DNA from: CBDCZI01 sp965224495
Lineage (GTDB): Bacteria; Bacteroidota; Bacteroidia; Cytophagales; JAAEPT01
Direction of reading: 5' to 3'
DNA length: 22,245 nt
NCBI GenBank assembly: GCA_965224495.1
Contig: CBDCZI010000004.1
Coordinates: 1 to 22,245, forward strand
Positions 1-8,296 of the stretch are shown here, piece after piece. The position numbers and the translations under genes are program-made. Every line of letters starts with the position of its first letter. The stretch's first letter is position 1. The notes beneath the pieces are model-generated. The model was not told the origin of the DNA, did not search any database, and worked only from the letters and a program-made list of their open reading frames with translations.

Positions 1-1082
1 TACAACAAAACGTAAAGTTAGAGCTCCATTTTGACGACTTGACAGAAGAGTTTAGTAATTACGCTATCCACATTGTGCATTGCAACAGAGATTGGAAAGT
101 ATCTCAACTTGCCGACTCCGACTACCTCGACGAATTCAATGAATTTATTATCGAAGAGGTTACACCTTCTTTTGGTACACAAACACCTTATTCTCATTAC
201 CAAATAGAAATCCCTCGTGTCAATATTTCAGGGAATTATGGGGTCGTAGTGTATGATACAGACAGTGAGGAAATAGTCCTTATTCGTCGTTTTATTATCT
301 TTGAGGATTTGTTAGAAATCAAGCCAACAACAACTTACAGCGACGTAAGAAACTACAAGGGAAAACAATCCTTTGGCTATACGGTGCATGTTGGGGGAAA
401 CGATATTGACTCACCATCAGCTTCGCTATTTGTAACAATGAAGCAAAACAGCCGATGGGACAATGCACAACACGATATTGCTCCCTTTACAGCCAATGAC
501 GCTGGAGGGAAATTAACCTATGCTTTCTTAACTGACGAAAACCAATTTAATGGTGGGAATGAATTTAGAATGTTTGATGCTCGAAGTACTAACTTCTCAG
601 GAAAAAACATAGCTATGGTTGATGACACCAAGTTACCTCACGAATTGTATGTCACATATGAAAAAAGTCGTAATTACCACACCTATCAAAACAACAGAGA
701 TATTAATGGTAGTTTCCTTATTGACCACTACGAATACAATGATGGGTCTGTTAATTCTGATTATATTTTTGTGCATTTCACACTAGAAAAACAAGCTCCT
801 CATCAGTCAATATTTATTTTTGGAGCACTTTCTGACTGGAGAATAAAAAATGATTACAAGATGCACTACAATAGTGATAAAAAGCGCTACGAAGGGCGTG
901 TTTTACTTAAACAAGGCTATTACAATTACCAATATGTAGTCAATCGCAAAGATGAAATAAAGCTAGAAGGTACTTATTCACAAACAGAAAACCTCTATGA
1001 AATCATTGTTTATTACCGTCCATTTGGTTCAAAAGAAGACGTAATTGTCGGTTACAAAGCCGTTCATCTCAATAGTTATTAA
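1..1082 (+). CDS. T9SS Plug-type protein (DUF5103), 5' end outside the window
   Basis: The reading frame is open from base 3 with no stop upstream, so the gene begins before the window. The TTG at 39 is only an internal codon. The visible part is about 359 residues. It matches the DUF5103 / 'type 9 secretion system plug protein' family as I know it: an N-terminal beta-rich segment with HCNRDW and S-L-SDYLDEFNE near its start, a Y-SHYQIEIPR stretch, a central VGGNDID...F region and a C-terminal Y-Y-P-FGS-D end. In Flavobacterium, Plug is a periplasmic protein that closes the periplasmic side of the SprA translocon channel when the PorV shuttle is not bound. The signal peptide cannot be seen because the 5' end is missing. 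The next gene starts 77 bp downstream on the same strand. Family assignment is firm; the role in this organism is inferred from the family. Confidence 0.88.
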   Translation, partial: QQNVKLELHFDDLTEEFSNYAIHIVHCNRDWKVSQLADSDYLDEFNEFIIEEVTPSFGTQTPYSHYQIEIPRVNISGNYGVVVYDTDSEEIVLIRRFIIFEDLLEIKPTTTYSDVRNYKGKQSFGYTVHVGGNDIDSPSASLFVTMKQNSRWDNAQHDIAPFTANDAGGKLTYAFLTDENQFNGGNEFRMFDARSTNFSGKNIAMVDDTKLPHELYVTYEKSRNYHTYQNNRDINGSFLIDHYEYNDGSVNSDYIFVHFTLEKQAPHQSIFIFGALSDWRIKNDYKMHYNSDKKRYEGRVLLKQGYYNYQYVVNRKDEIKLEGTYSQTENLYEIIVYYRPFGSKEDVIVGYKAVHLNSY

Positions 1083-1159
1083 CTTCTTATAGGGAAAACA
1101 AGTCTTATGCTATGTTTTGAACTGTTTTATATGTAAATTAAGTTATTACGACTAATTTA

Positions 1160-4100
1160 ATGAATAAGAACCGCCTCTATTTATTTTTACTACTACTTGC
1201 TTTCACTACGATTAGCACAGGACAAGAGCGATTAAAATTCACTTCTATAGAAACAAAAGACGGTTTGTCAAGTGATGTTGTGAAAACAATAACGAAGGAC
1301 AATGAAGGGTTTATATGGATAGGTACAGAAAATGGACTTAATCGTTACGACGGAAAAACGATAAAAGCCTACTTTCATCATAACGAAATAACATATTCTT
1401 TACCTGATAACACCATTAATCACCTTTTTAACACAAGTAAAAACCAGCTTTTAATCGCTACTGATAAAGGTTTTTGTGAATACAACCACAACAATAAAGA
1501 GTTTGAGAACCATTCGTTGATTAAAGCTCACGTCAAAAAAATTGTTCAGCGGAAAGGAACAAATGATTTAGTTTTTGCTACTGATATTGGTTTGTTTATT
1601 TTCTCTGAAGATTTCAAGGAAATCCATCATTACACAGAAAAAAACACGAATATTCCTTCTGGAGTTATTCAAGATGTAGTAGAAGATAATGATGGAACCT
1701 TATGGGTTACAGTCAAATCTTTTGGTGTTTTTAAGTTAGCCAAAAACAGTACGTTTGAACACGTTGACGTTATTTCTCCTCAAAAAACGCTTCTCTACAC
1801 TTCTTCGTTACTTGTGAGAAAAAATGGAGATGTCCTTTTAGCTATTGACGGTAGTGGTTTACTTCAGTTAGATACGGCAATTAATAAATTCAAATCCTTA
1901 GCCTGTAGTAATTGCTCAGAAGAAACACGTAACATCATTTCAGTTTACGAAGACACCAAGCAACGTATATGGGTAAGTGGAGGAACGTATGGACTCGCGC
2001 TTTACGATGATATAAAACACCGTTTTTACTTTCACCGACACGACCCGTGTTTACCTTCTTCTATCAATTCGAGAGTTGTTTCAGCGATTTATGACGACAA
2101 CCAAGGAGGTCTTTGGGTTGGTACACTCTTTCAAGGATTAAATTTTTCTGACATAGGAAATTCATCTTTCAAAATACTAGAACACATTGAAGGAATAGGT
2201 AATGATAATATTGTTTGTAGTATTTTGGAGGAGAAAAACAAAAACAAGTGGATATCTACTGATGAAGGAATTGCTCATTTGACCAAAGAAAACCATCTCA
2301 TACACGCTTACAATACCAATGTTTCGTTTGCTACAATGAATATGGCTTTTGATGCTGATGAAAACATTTGGGGAGGAACATATCTTTATGGGTTACACCA
2401 CATCAACGCTGAAACACATAAAATAACGGTTTACAAACATCGAAATAACGACTCAACCTCTTTAGCCTCCAATATTGTTTGGTATACATTGGTTGATTCA
2501 AAGGGTGATTTATGGGTAGCAACGTCTTTAGGAATAAGTAAATTTCACCCTGAAACAGAAACTTTTACCACAATCAATTCTTCCAATTCGCCTATCAAAA
2601 ACAGTAATACCCGAACTATTTTTGAAGACAAACAAGGCAACTATTGGTTTGGAACTGAAGAGGCTTTGTACCGTTATGACAAAGAAGGGAACTACCACGA
2701 ATACACACACAACCCTAACGACTCAACTTCTTTATGTAACAATTGGGTGATTACAATAGCAGAAGATATAAAAGGCAACCTGTGGTTTGGTACTTTTGGA
2801 GGAGGTATTAGTACCTATCATCCACTTGAAGATAATTTCAGTAGTTGGAATGAAAAAGATGGTTTATGTAATAACTATGTATCTGCCATACTTTGTGACA
2901 ACAACAATAACCTTTGGATTAGTACTCAGAAAGGGCTTTCTGAGTTTATTCAAACCACAGAGATATTTAAAACAAACCACATTGACGCAGGGCTTCAATT
3001 CGAAAATTTTTACATCAATGCCTCATGTAAAACACAAGACGGTTCACTGCTTTTTGGTAGTGTAAATGGTATGGTCAGTTTTGACCCCGATAATATAGGA
3101 AACCCTTTTATTCCTAAAATTGTATTTACAGACTTCAAACTTAATAACAAACCTGTTGATCCGCATACAAGTGAAATACTTTCTCACAAAGATATTTCAC
3201 AGGTGAAAAATATCACTTTACCCTACGATTACACTTCCTTTACTATCCTGTTTTCAGCATTAAATTACATACAATCCGAAAAAAACCAATACGCCTACAC
3301 CTTAGAGGGCTTCAATGAGGATTGGATCTATATTAATAATAAAAATGAAGCAACTTACACCAACTTATCTCCAGGTACTTATACTTTCAAAGTAAAAGCG
3401 AGTAACAATACTGATTTATGGACTAAAACACCATTGGTAGTAGGGATTACCGTAGAGGCGCCTTTTTATGATACGCCCCTTTTTAGGTTACTTACCGCTG
3501 TTTTTATCGGTTTGCTTTTACTTGCTATTTTCAAATTATCCGCGCGAAGTATTATTCGTAAGAAAAATAGATTAGAAAGAGTAGTGAAACAACGTACACG
3601 GGTCATTAAAATAAAAAATAACGAACTTCGTGTTAAAAACTTGTACAATTCAGAAAGTTTGGAATATGCTCAGCTGATACAACAAGCGACTTTACCTACA
3701 TTAGAATCAACTATTTTAGCTGAATTAGAGGTACTTTACCTACCAATTAACGTAGTTTCTGGCGACTTTTATTGGAAACAAGAAATAGATGGTAAGTTGT
3801 TTTTAGCAGCTGTTGATTGTACTGGACACGGTGTACCTGGTGCATTTATGAGTTTTATTGGTCACGTTACCTTGAACAATATCATCAATTTCCGTAAGGT
3901 ATATTCTCCCGAGAAAATATTAAAAGAACTTCATTATGGTGTTGAAAGAGCTTTAAATCAAAATCAAAATCAAAACCACGATGGAATGGATATTTCACTT
4001 GTGGTTATCGATAAAGAAAAAAATACCCTAGAGTTTGCGGGTGCAATGAACCCTTTGGTCTATATACAAAACAATGAAATGACTGTTGTAAAAGGTGACA

Positions 4101-4393
4101 AACAAGGCATTGGAGGTGCTATTTTAAACAAGAAAGTTAAATTCACTAAACACACAATTGACCTTTCGCTACCTACAATATTCTACCTTTTCTCTGATGG
4201 ATTCCAAGATCAATTTGGCGGTGACGAAAAAGGCGGTAAAAAAATATTCCCTGCTAAATTCCGTTCATTACTATACGATGGACACAAAAAACCTTTAGCA
4301 CAGCAAATGAAAGACTTAAAGGAATTTCATGCAAATTGGAAAGGGAAACACGAACAGACGGATGATATATTAGTTATGGCAGCCAAAGTATAA
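1160..4393 (+). CDS. Membrane sensor with regulator-propeller repeats, Y_Y_Y domain and SpoIIE-type phosphatase
   Basis: A 1077-residue multidomain protein. Residues 1-21 are a signal peptide ending near TGQ. Residues about 25-640 carry repeated two-component-regulator-propeller blades (recurring IWIGTENGL / LWVGTL / LWFGTFGG motifs), expected to form periplasmic beta-propellers. A Y_Y_Y domain follows at about 700-760 (YAYTLEGFNEDW, LSPGTYTFKVKA). One membrane segment lies at about 773-795, then a basic linker and likely coiled coil to about 835. The cytoplasmic end is a PP2C/SpoIIE phosphatase with metal-ligand aspartates in SGDFYW (D869), DCTGHG (D886), SDGFQDQ (D1013) and TDDILV (D1068/D1069). 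The architecture resembles hybrid one-component systems of Bacteroidota, with a phosphatase in place of the histidine kinase. By family precedent it would dephosphorylate an anti-sigma-factor antagonist; no such partner is encoded here. The ligand is unknown. All catalytic aspartates are present, so it should be active. Confidence 0.92.
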   Translation: MNKNRLYLFLLLLAFTTISTGQERLKFTSIETKDGLSSDVVKTITKDNEGFIWIGTENGLNRYDGKTIKAYFHHNEITYSLPDNTINHLFNTSKNQLLIATDKGFCEYNHNNKEFENHSLIKAHVKKIVQRKGTNDLVFATDIGLFIFSEDFKEIHHYTEKNTNIPSGVIQDVVEDNDGTLWVTVKSFGVFKLAKNSTFEHVDVISPQKTLLYTSSLLVRKNGDVLLAIDGSGLLQLDTAINKFKSLACSNCSEETRNIISVYEDTKQRIWVSGGTYGLALYDDIKHRFYFHRHDPCLPSSINSRVVSAIYDDNQGGLWVGTLFQGLNFSDIGNSSFKILEHIEGIGNDNIVCSILEEKNKNKWISTDEGIAHLTKENHLIHAYNTNVSFATMNMAFDADENIWGGTYLYGLHHINAETHKITVYKHRNNDSTSLASNIVWYTLVDSKGDLWVATSLGISKFHPETETFTTINSSNSPIKNSNTRTIFEDKQGNYWFGTEEALYRYDKEGNYHEYTHNPNDSTSLCNNWVITIAEDIKGNLWFGTFGGGISTYHPLEDNFSSWNEKDGLCNNYVSAILCDNNNNLWISTQKGLSEFIQTTEIFKTNHIDAGLQFENFYINASCKTQDGSLLFGSVNGMVSFDPDNIGNPFIPKIVFTDFKLNNKPVDPHTSEILSHKDISQVKNITLPYDYTSFTILFSALNYIQSEKNQYAYTLEGFNEDWIYINNKNEATYTNLSPGTYTFKVKASNNTDLWTKTPLVVGITVEAPFYDTPLFRLLTAVFIGLLLLAIFKLSARSIIRKKNRLERVVKQRTRVIKIKNNELRVKNLYNSESLEYAQLIQQATLPTLESTILAELEVLYLPINVVSGDFYWKQEIDGKLFLAAVDCTGHGVPGAFMSFIGHVTLNNIINFRKVYSPEKILKELHYGVERALNQNQNQNHDGMDISLVVIDKEKNTLEFAGAMNPLVYIQNNEMTVVKGDKQGIGGAILNKKVKFTKHTIDLSLPTIFYLFSDGFQDQFGGDEKGGKKIFPAKFRSLLYDGHKKPLAQQMKDLKEFHANWKGKHEQTDDILVMAAKV
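3955..3978 (+). repeat. In-frame AAATCA hexamer repeat in the phosphatase gene
   Basis: Three exact tandem copies of AAATCA followed by a degenerate fourth (AAACCA). They encode an Asn-Gln run (NQNQNQNH) in a surface-type segment between the aspartate motifs of the SpoIIE domain. Copy-number change would add or remove NQ pairs without shifting the frame. Confidence 0.75.
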
Positions 4394-4407
4394 CGACTTT
4401 TTTTAAT

Positions 4408-5214
4408 ATGAATGAAATAAAAAAACCTATCGTTCGTAATCGCCTTCGTCAGTATTTGGGTAAAGAATATTTTATTGCAAAACGAAAAATTCAATGGATC
4501 TTTGGAAAACAAAAATGGGCTTCTAAAAAATCTACCGTTACCTTTAGTCATCTGGTATTCAAACATCAATCAATGATTTTAAGACCTCTTAAAGATATTG
4601 ATATGTATCTTCAAGAAAACAAAAGAACAAATCTAAAACTAGCTATCCCCTCGATTAACACACTTATTATTAACCCAGGAGAGGCGTTCTCTATTTGGAA
4701 ATTAGTGGGGCGACCGACAAAAAGCAAAGGATACCTTGATGGTTTGGTTTTAAAACAAGGAAAAACAACAAAAGGAATTGGCGGTGGACTATGCCAATTA
4801 GGTAATTTACTTTTCTGGATTTTTGCACACAGCCCATTGACTATTACAGAAAGGCACCGACATGGATTTGACGTCTTCCCTGATATTAATAGAAAAGTTC
4901 CTTTTGGAGCTGGAGCAACGTTATCTTACAATTACATTGACTTACAAGTTAGAAATGACACCTCAGAGACATTTCAATTAATGTTATGGCTCGATGATAC
5001 TTTCCTTAACGGAGAGCTACTAGCTAAGCGTAATATTGAGTCTTCGTTTAGGGTTGAAGAAAGAAACCATATAATAAAACAGCAGTATTGGGGAGGCTAT
5101 TCTCGGCATAATCAAATAGTTCAAATTGAAACTGGTAGACTCAATAATGAGACAGAAAAATTACTCGTTGAAAACCATGCATTAATGATGTATTCCCCTT
5201 TTCTTAACAAATAA
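4408..5214 (+). CDS. VanW family protein
   Basis: 268 residues with the core of the VanW family: INPGEAFSIWKLVGRPTKSKGY (residues 88-109, Gly-Glu-Phe-Ser-Lys positions conserved), the glycine-rich GIGGGLCQLGNLL (123-135), HSPLTITERHRHGFDVFPD (141-159) and PFGAGATLSYNYIDL (165-179). There is no signal peptide or obvious membrane segment, so it is probably cytoplasmic or peripherally attached. The family is named after an accessory gene of vanB-type glycopeptide-resistance clusters, but its biochemical activity is not established. There is no vanH, vanA/B or vanX homologue here, so a resistance role should not be inferred. It begins 14 bp after the phosphatase stop and is probably co-transcribed with it. 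It meets the next gene convergently with a 33-bp gap in which I see no strong terminator. Confidence 0.9.
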   Translation: MNEIKKPIVRNRLRQYLGKEYFIAKRKIQWIFGKQKWASKKSTVTFSHLVFKHQSMILRPLKDIDMYLQENKRTNLKLAIPSINTLIINPGEAFSIWKLVGRPTKSKGYLDGLVLKQGKTTKGIGGGLCQLGNLLFWIFAHSPLTITERHRHGFDVFPDINRKVPFGAGATLSYNYIDLQVRNDTSETFQLMLWLDDTFLNGELLAKRNIESSFRVEERNHIIKQQYWGGYSRHNQIVQIETGRLNNETEKLLVENHALMMYSPFLNK

Positions 5215-5247
5215 ATGATTTGTTCTCTCTTCTTGCTTCTGTCTTTT

Positions 5248-5823
5248 TTAATTCACTCTATCTTTTTGGCTAAAAAACGCGATAATCATGTCATTGGTTT
5301 CTTGTAAATAAAAAGCTTTTGGATCAAAAAAATCTCCCACCCAACGTTTAATATCCACATAGTCTGTACTTTTGGGGTTAGCAAGTACTGACAAAATATG
5401 GTCATAACCACCAGGTCCACCACAATCTTCTGGCGGACATCCATTTATTCCTTCCAAGCAATTAGGGAAAATTAATTTTTCGTCGGTATTAATATTTACC
5501 AATTTCACTTCGTGTTCCCAGTTATCACCAAAATCATACGTATAATCAAACGTTGTTTTCTTGGTCACTAATTGTTCCAAAGGTACTTCTAAAGTATTAA
5601 GCCCTTGCTGATCCCCTCCATCGAAAAACTCATCTTCACTTGGTGGTTCGATATAAGTACCATCAACCTCAAATTGATACAAATGAGAGTTTAGCCAACC
5701 AAAAGAAATCTGGATGAGCATATGTAAATCTTCAAATGTAGCATCCGAATTAATTTGTACTTTTCGCTTAACCACTGGCACTACATCAACCAAGGTAACT
5801 TCAAATTCGTATATTTTTGACAT
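5248..5823 (-). CDS. Plasmid pRiA4b ORF-3 family protein
   Basis: 191 residues of the pRiA4b ORF-3-like family. Visible hallmarks are the N-terminal beta segment with VVPVVKRKVQI, a helix with FEDLHMLIQISFGW (residues about 30-43), HLYQFEVDG, then the signature YTYDFGDNWEHEV (about 95-107) and CPPEDCGGPGGY (about 129-140). The C-terminal helix contains WVGDFFDPKAF. The family is widespread in bacteria and on plasmids; its molecular function is unknown to me. The conserved Cys/Asp/Gly loop could be a binding site, but that is speculation. It starts 12 bp after the hslU stop and is the last gene of the lon-porQ-hslU cluster, so it is likely translated from the same transcript. No export signal is seen. 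Confidence 0.88.
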   Translation of the reverse strand: MSKIYEFEVTLVDVVPVVKRKVQINSDATFEDLHMLIQISFGWLNSHLYQFEVDGTYIEPPSEDEFFDGGDQQGLNTLEVPLEQLVTKKTTFDYTYDFGDNWEHEVKLVNINTDEKLIFPNCLEGINGCPPEDCGGPGGYDHILSVLANPKSTDYVDIKRWVGDFFDPKAFYLQETNDMIIAFFSQKDRVN

Positions 5824-5835
5824 CTTTTCTTCTAA

Positions 5836-7203
5836 TTAAAGTATGTATTGGCTCAAATCTTTATTTTTCACCATTCCTGATAAAGTCGTTTGTACCTTTT
5901 CTTTGGTGATGGTAATCTTGGTATTTGCTTCGATTTTATCTGGTACATCAAACAAAATGTCATTCAACAATTGACTCATTACGGTATGCAAACGCCTTGC
6001 TCCAATATTTTCCATTTCCGTATTGACATCAAATGCGATTTGTGCGATTTCTTCCAATGCTTCATCTTCAAAAACCAACGCTACATTTTCTGATGCCAAT
6101 AAAGCTTCATACTGTTTAGTTAAAGCATTTTTGGGTGTTTTCAATATCTTAAAGAAATCTTCTTTTGTCAACGAATCAAGCTCTACCCTAATCGGAAAAC
6201 GACCTTGTAATTCAGGTATTAAATCAGATGGTTTGGATACGTGAAACGCCCCTGCCGAAACAAACAACACGTGACTAGTATCAATCACACCATACTTCGT
6301 GCTTACTGTCGAACCTTCAACGATAGGTAATAAATCACGCTGTACACCTTCTCTACTTACTTCACCACCACTTTGGCTTTTTGAACCGTTCGCTATTTTA
6401 TCAATTTCATCAATAAAAATAATCCCTGAGTTTTCTGCTTTTTTAATTGCTACTTCATTCACCTCATCCAAATCAATCAACTTCGAAGCCTCCTCTTCAA
6501 AAAGTACTTTTCGAGCTTCTGCTATTGTTAACTTTCGTTTTTTTGTCTTTTTGGGCATCATATTCCCAATCATCTCTTGGATATTACCCATTGCTTCTTC
6601 GTCCATTCCTGGTGCCATAACACCAATATTACGAGGCGAAGAATCAACTGCGATTTCTATCTTCCTATCTTCTAATTCTCCGTTTTTTATTTTTTCTCTA
6701 AACCGTTCTCGTGTTTGATGGTTTAATTCTTCGTCAGACTTTGGTTCTCCTTCTACTGTCGTTTGTGTCGCTTTCATCGGTGGAATTAAAGCATTCAAAA
6801 TAATCTCTTCTACATTTTGTTTTGCTTTTTCTTCTACCTCATCGTGTTTTTGTGTTTTGACCAAATGCACGGCTTGTTCTACCAAATCACGCACCATACT
6901 CTCCACATCTCTTCCAACATAACCTACTTCTGTAAATTTTGAAGCCTCCACTTTTACAAAAGGAGCGTTAGCTAATTTAGCCAAACGGCGAGCAATTTCT
7001 GTTTTTCCTACCCCTGTAGAACCAATCATCAAGATATTATTTGGCACAATTTCGTTACGAATATCCTCTGGTGCATTCATTCTTCGCCAACGGTTACGCA
7101 AAGCAATGGCTACATTTTTCTTTGCATTAGCTTGTCCAATAATATACTTATCTAATTCCAATACTATCTGTGATGGCGTTAAGTGTTCTTGAGAAATACT
7201 CAT
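5836..7203 (-). CDS. hslU: HslU, ATPase subunit of the HslUV protease
   Basis: 455-residue AAA+ unfoldase of the HslUV (ClpYQ) protease, which unfolds substrates and feeds them to the HslV peptidase. The N-terminus has LTPSQIVLELDKYIIGQ. Walker A is GSTGVGKTE with Lys67, followed by the GYVGRDVESMVRDL pore-loop region (about 92-105, containing the G-Y-V-G pore motif). The intermediate (I) domain follows, then Walker B IIFIDEIDK (about 265-273), sensor-type GRFPIRVEL, the C-domain arginine element GARRLHTVM, and a C-terminal DLSQYIL tail that matches the family tail inserting into HslV. Length is normal. hslV is not adjacent and must lie elsewhere, since HslU alone has no peptidase site. The start lies 6 bp after the restored porQ stop, so the two are probably translationally linked. 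Confidence 0.97.
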   Translation of the reverse strand: MSISQEHLTPSQIVLELDKYIIGQANAKKNVAIALRNRWRRMNAPEDIRNEIVPNNILMIGSTGVGKTEIARRLAKLANAPFVKVEASKFTEVGYVGRDVESMVRDLVEQAVHLVKTQKHDEVEEKAKQNVEEIILNALIPPMKATQTTVEGEPKSDEELNHQTRERFREKIKNGELEDRKIEIAVDSSPRNIGVMAPGMDEEAMGNIQEMIGNMMPKKTKKRKLTIAEARKVLFEEEASKLIDLDEVNEVAIKKAENSGIIFIDEIDKIANGSKSQSGGEVSREGVQRDLLPIVEGSTVSTKYGVIDTSHVLFVSAGAFHVSKPSDLIPELQGRFPIRVELDSLTKEDFFKILKTPKNALTKQYEALLASENVALVFEDEALEEIAQIAFDVNTEMENIGARRLHTVMSQLLNDILFDVPDKIEANTKITITKEKVQTTLSGMVKNKDLSQYIL

Positions 7204-7209
7204 TTTCTT

Positions 7210-8260
7210 TTATTCAAATTTTGAAACATTTTTATAAAAATAACGACCCAAATCTGTCGTTACCGTCAATACACTTGTGCCTCCCGCTGGGTGGTACATT
7301 GCACGTGTATAAGCGATTTGGTAACCTTTAATTTCCAACATCGCACCGATAGAAAACCCTGCTCCACCAGATTTTTTTTTCTAATCGTAATTCTTTTCTT
7401 CGTAAATGATTGTAACCTAAGCGAACTTGAAATTTCTTTGAAACCATTACCTCAACACCAACAATCAATCGGCGAAAAACCTGTTCACTAAACTTCTTTT
7501 TACCCTCTTTCTTTTCTCCGTTCTCATCAAACTCGACATTTCTTGAAGGGTCAAAATAATGTACATCTTTTCGTAATAAATTAAATGCAGTAAGCGAAAA
7601 ACGCAAAGGAACGTGTTCTAATCGGTAAGAAATGCCTAGTTGTAAATCAGTCGGCATATATTGTTTCCCTCCTTTAATAAATTTATCAAAGATAAAACCA
7701 ACATTCTTCAAGACCATACCGACTTGTAAATCGTGTTTGGGGTGAATAAACATTCCGCCAACATCCATTGCCAACGCATAACTATTGTACCCAGCGATAG
7801 ACGAACCAACCAATTTCATTGTCGCACCCACCGAATAGTTCGCGATGCGATGCGATTTTGTGCCAAATAATGCAAAATCATTCGCCTTAAAACTACCCAC
7901 CGTATTTGCCCCAGCATCGGTTTCATCAAATTTACCGTAACCTTGATAAGTCGTACCTACCGCCCACATACCTGATTTTGGACGCTCAAAAGCATACAAA
8001 ATAGTACTCCGATTAATTGTCGAGAAATAAGGTAAATAATTAACCGATACATTATTGGTATGTGTCGTATCCAGTGCCGATGGATTGGTTAGACTCGTAG
8101 CAACGTCTTCATCAAATGTTGATACGTTTTGTCCTCCAATCCCCATTGTACGCGCATTATCCGACACATTCAAAAACTGAAAAGACGCTCTACCTCCAAC
8201 TTGTGCAAACGACAAATTGACGAGTAAACTCACGGCTAATATGCTTATCCCTTTTATCAT
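7210..8260 (-). pseudogene. porQ: PorQ, T9SS outer-membrane-associated protein, interrupted by a one-base frameshift
   Basis: The uninterrupted frame runs from ATG at 8260 to a stop at 7328 (310 residues) and begins with a signal peptide ending SFAQ, followed by VGGRASFQFLNVSDNARTMG and TSLTNPSALD, typical of PorQ (PorP/SprF-like beta-barrel relatives). PorQ works with PorU, PorV and PorZ in processing and attaching T9SS cargo at the cell surface. At 7372-7380 the coding strand has nine A residues. With eight, translation passes from RLEKK into SGGAGFSIGAML and on through YTRAMYHPAGG to a stop at 7210-7212, giving about 349 residues, near family length. As written, the last 53 residues are replaced by an unrelated 14-residue tail, so the final strands are lost. 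Either a real mutation, a slippage-prone tract, or a homopolymer sequencing error. It lies 36 bp after lon and 6 bp before hslU. Confidence 0.88.
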
Positions 8261-8296
8261 TAAAGATTAAAACGCTGTTTTTGTTCAGTTAGTACC

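Noticed and set aside
1083..1159. Possible promoter TATGTTTTG upstream of the sensor-phosphatase
   Set aside because: It differs by one extra base from the TAnnTTTG element and no well-spaced TTG at -33 was found. Too weak to annotate.
2787..3065. 92-codon overlapping frame inside the sensor-phosphatase gene
   Set aside because: It lies wholly within propeller-encoding sequence in another frame, with no recognisable domain.
4408..5214. Glycopeptide (vancomycin) resistance locus because of VanW
   Set aside because: VanW alone is not a resistance determinant and no vanHAX/B or vanRS genes are adjacent.
6299..6718. 139-codon frame antisense to hslU
   Set aside because: It is the shadow of conserved hslU coding sequence on the other strand, with no independent evidence.
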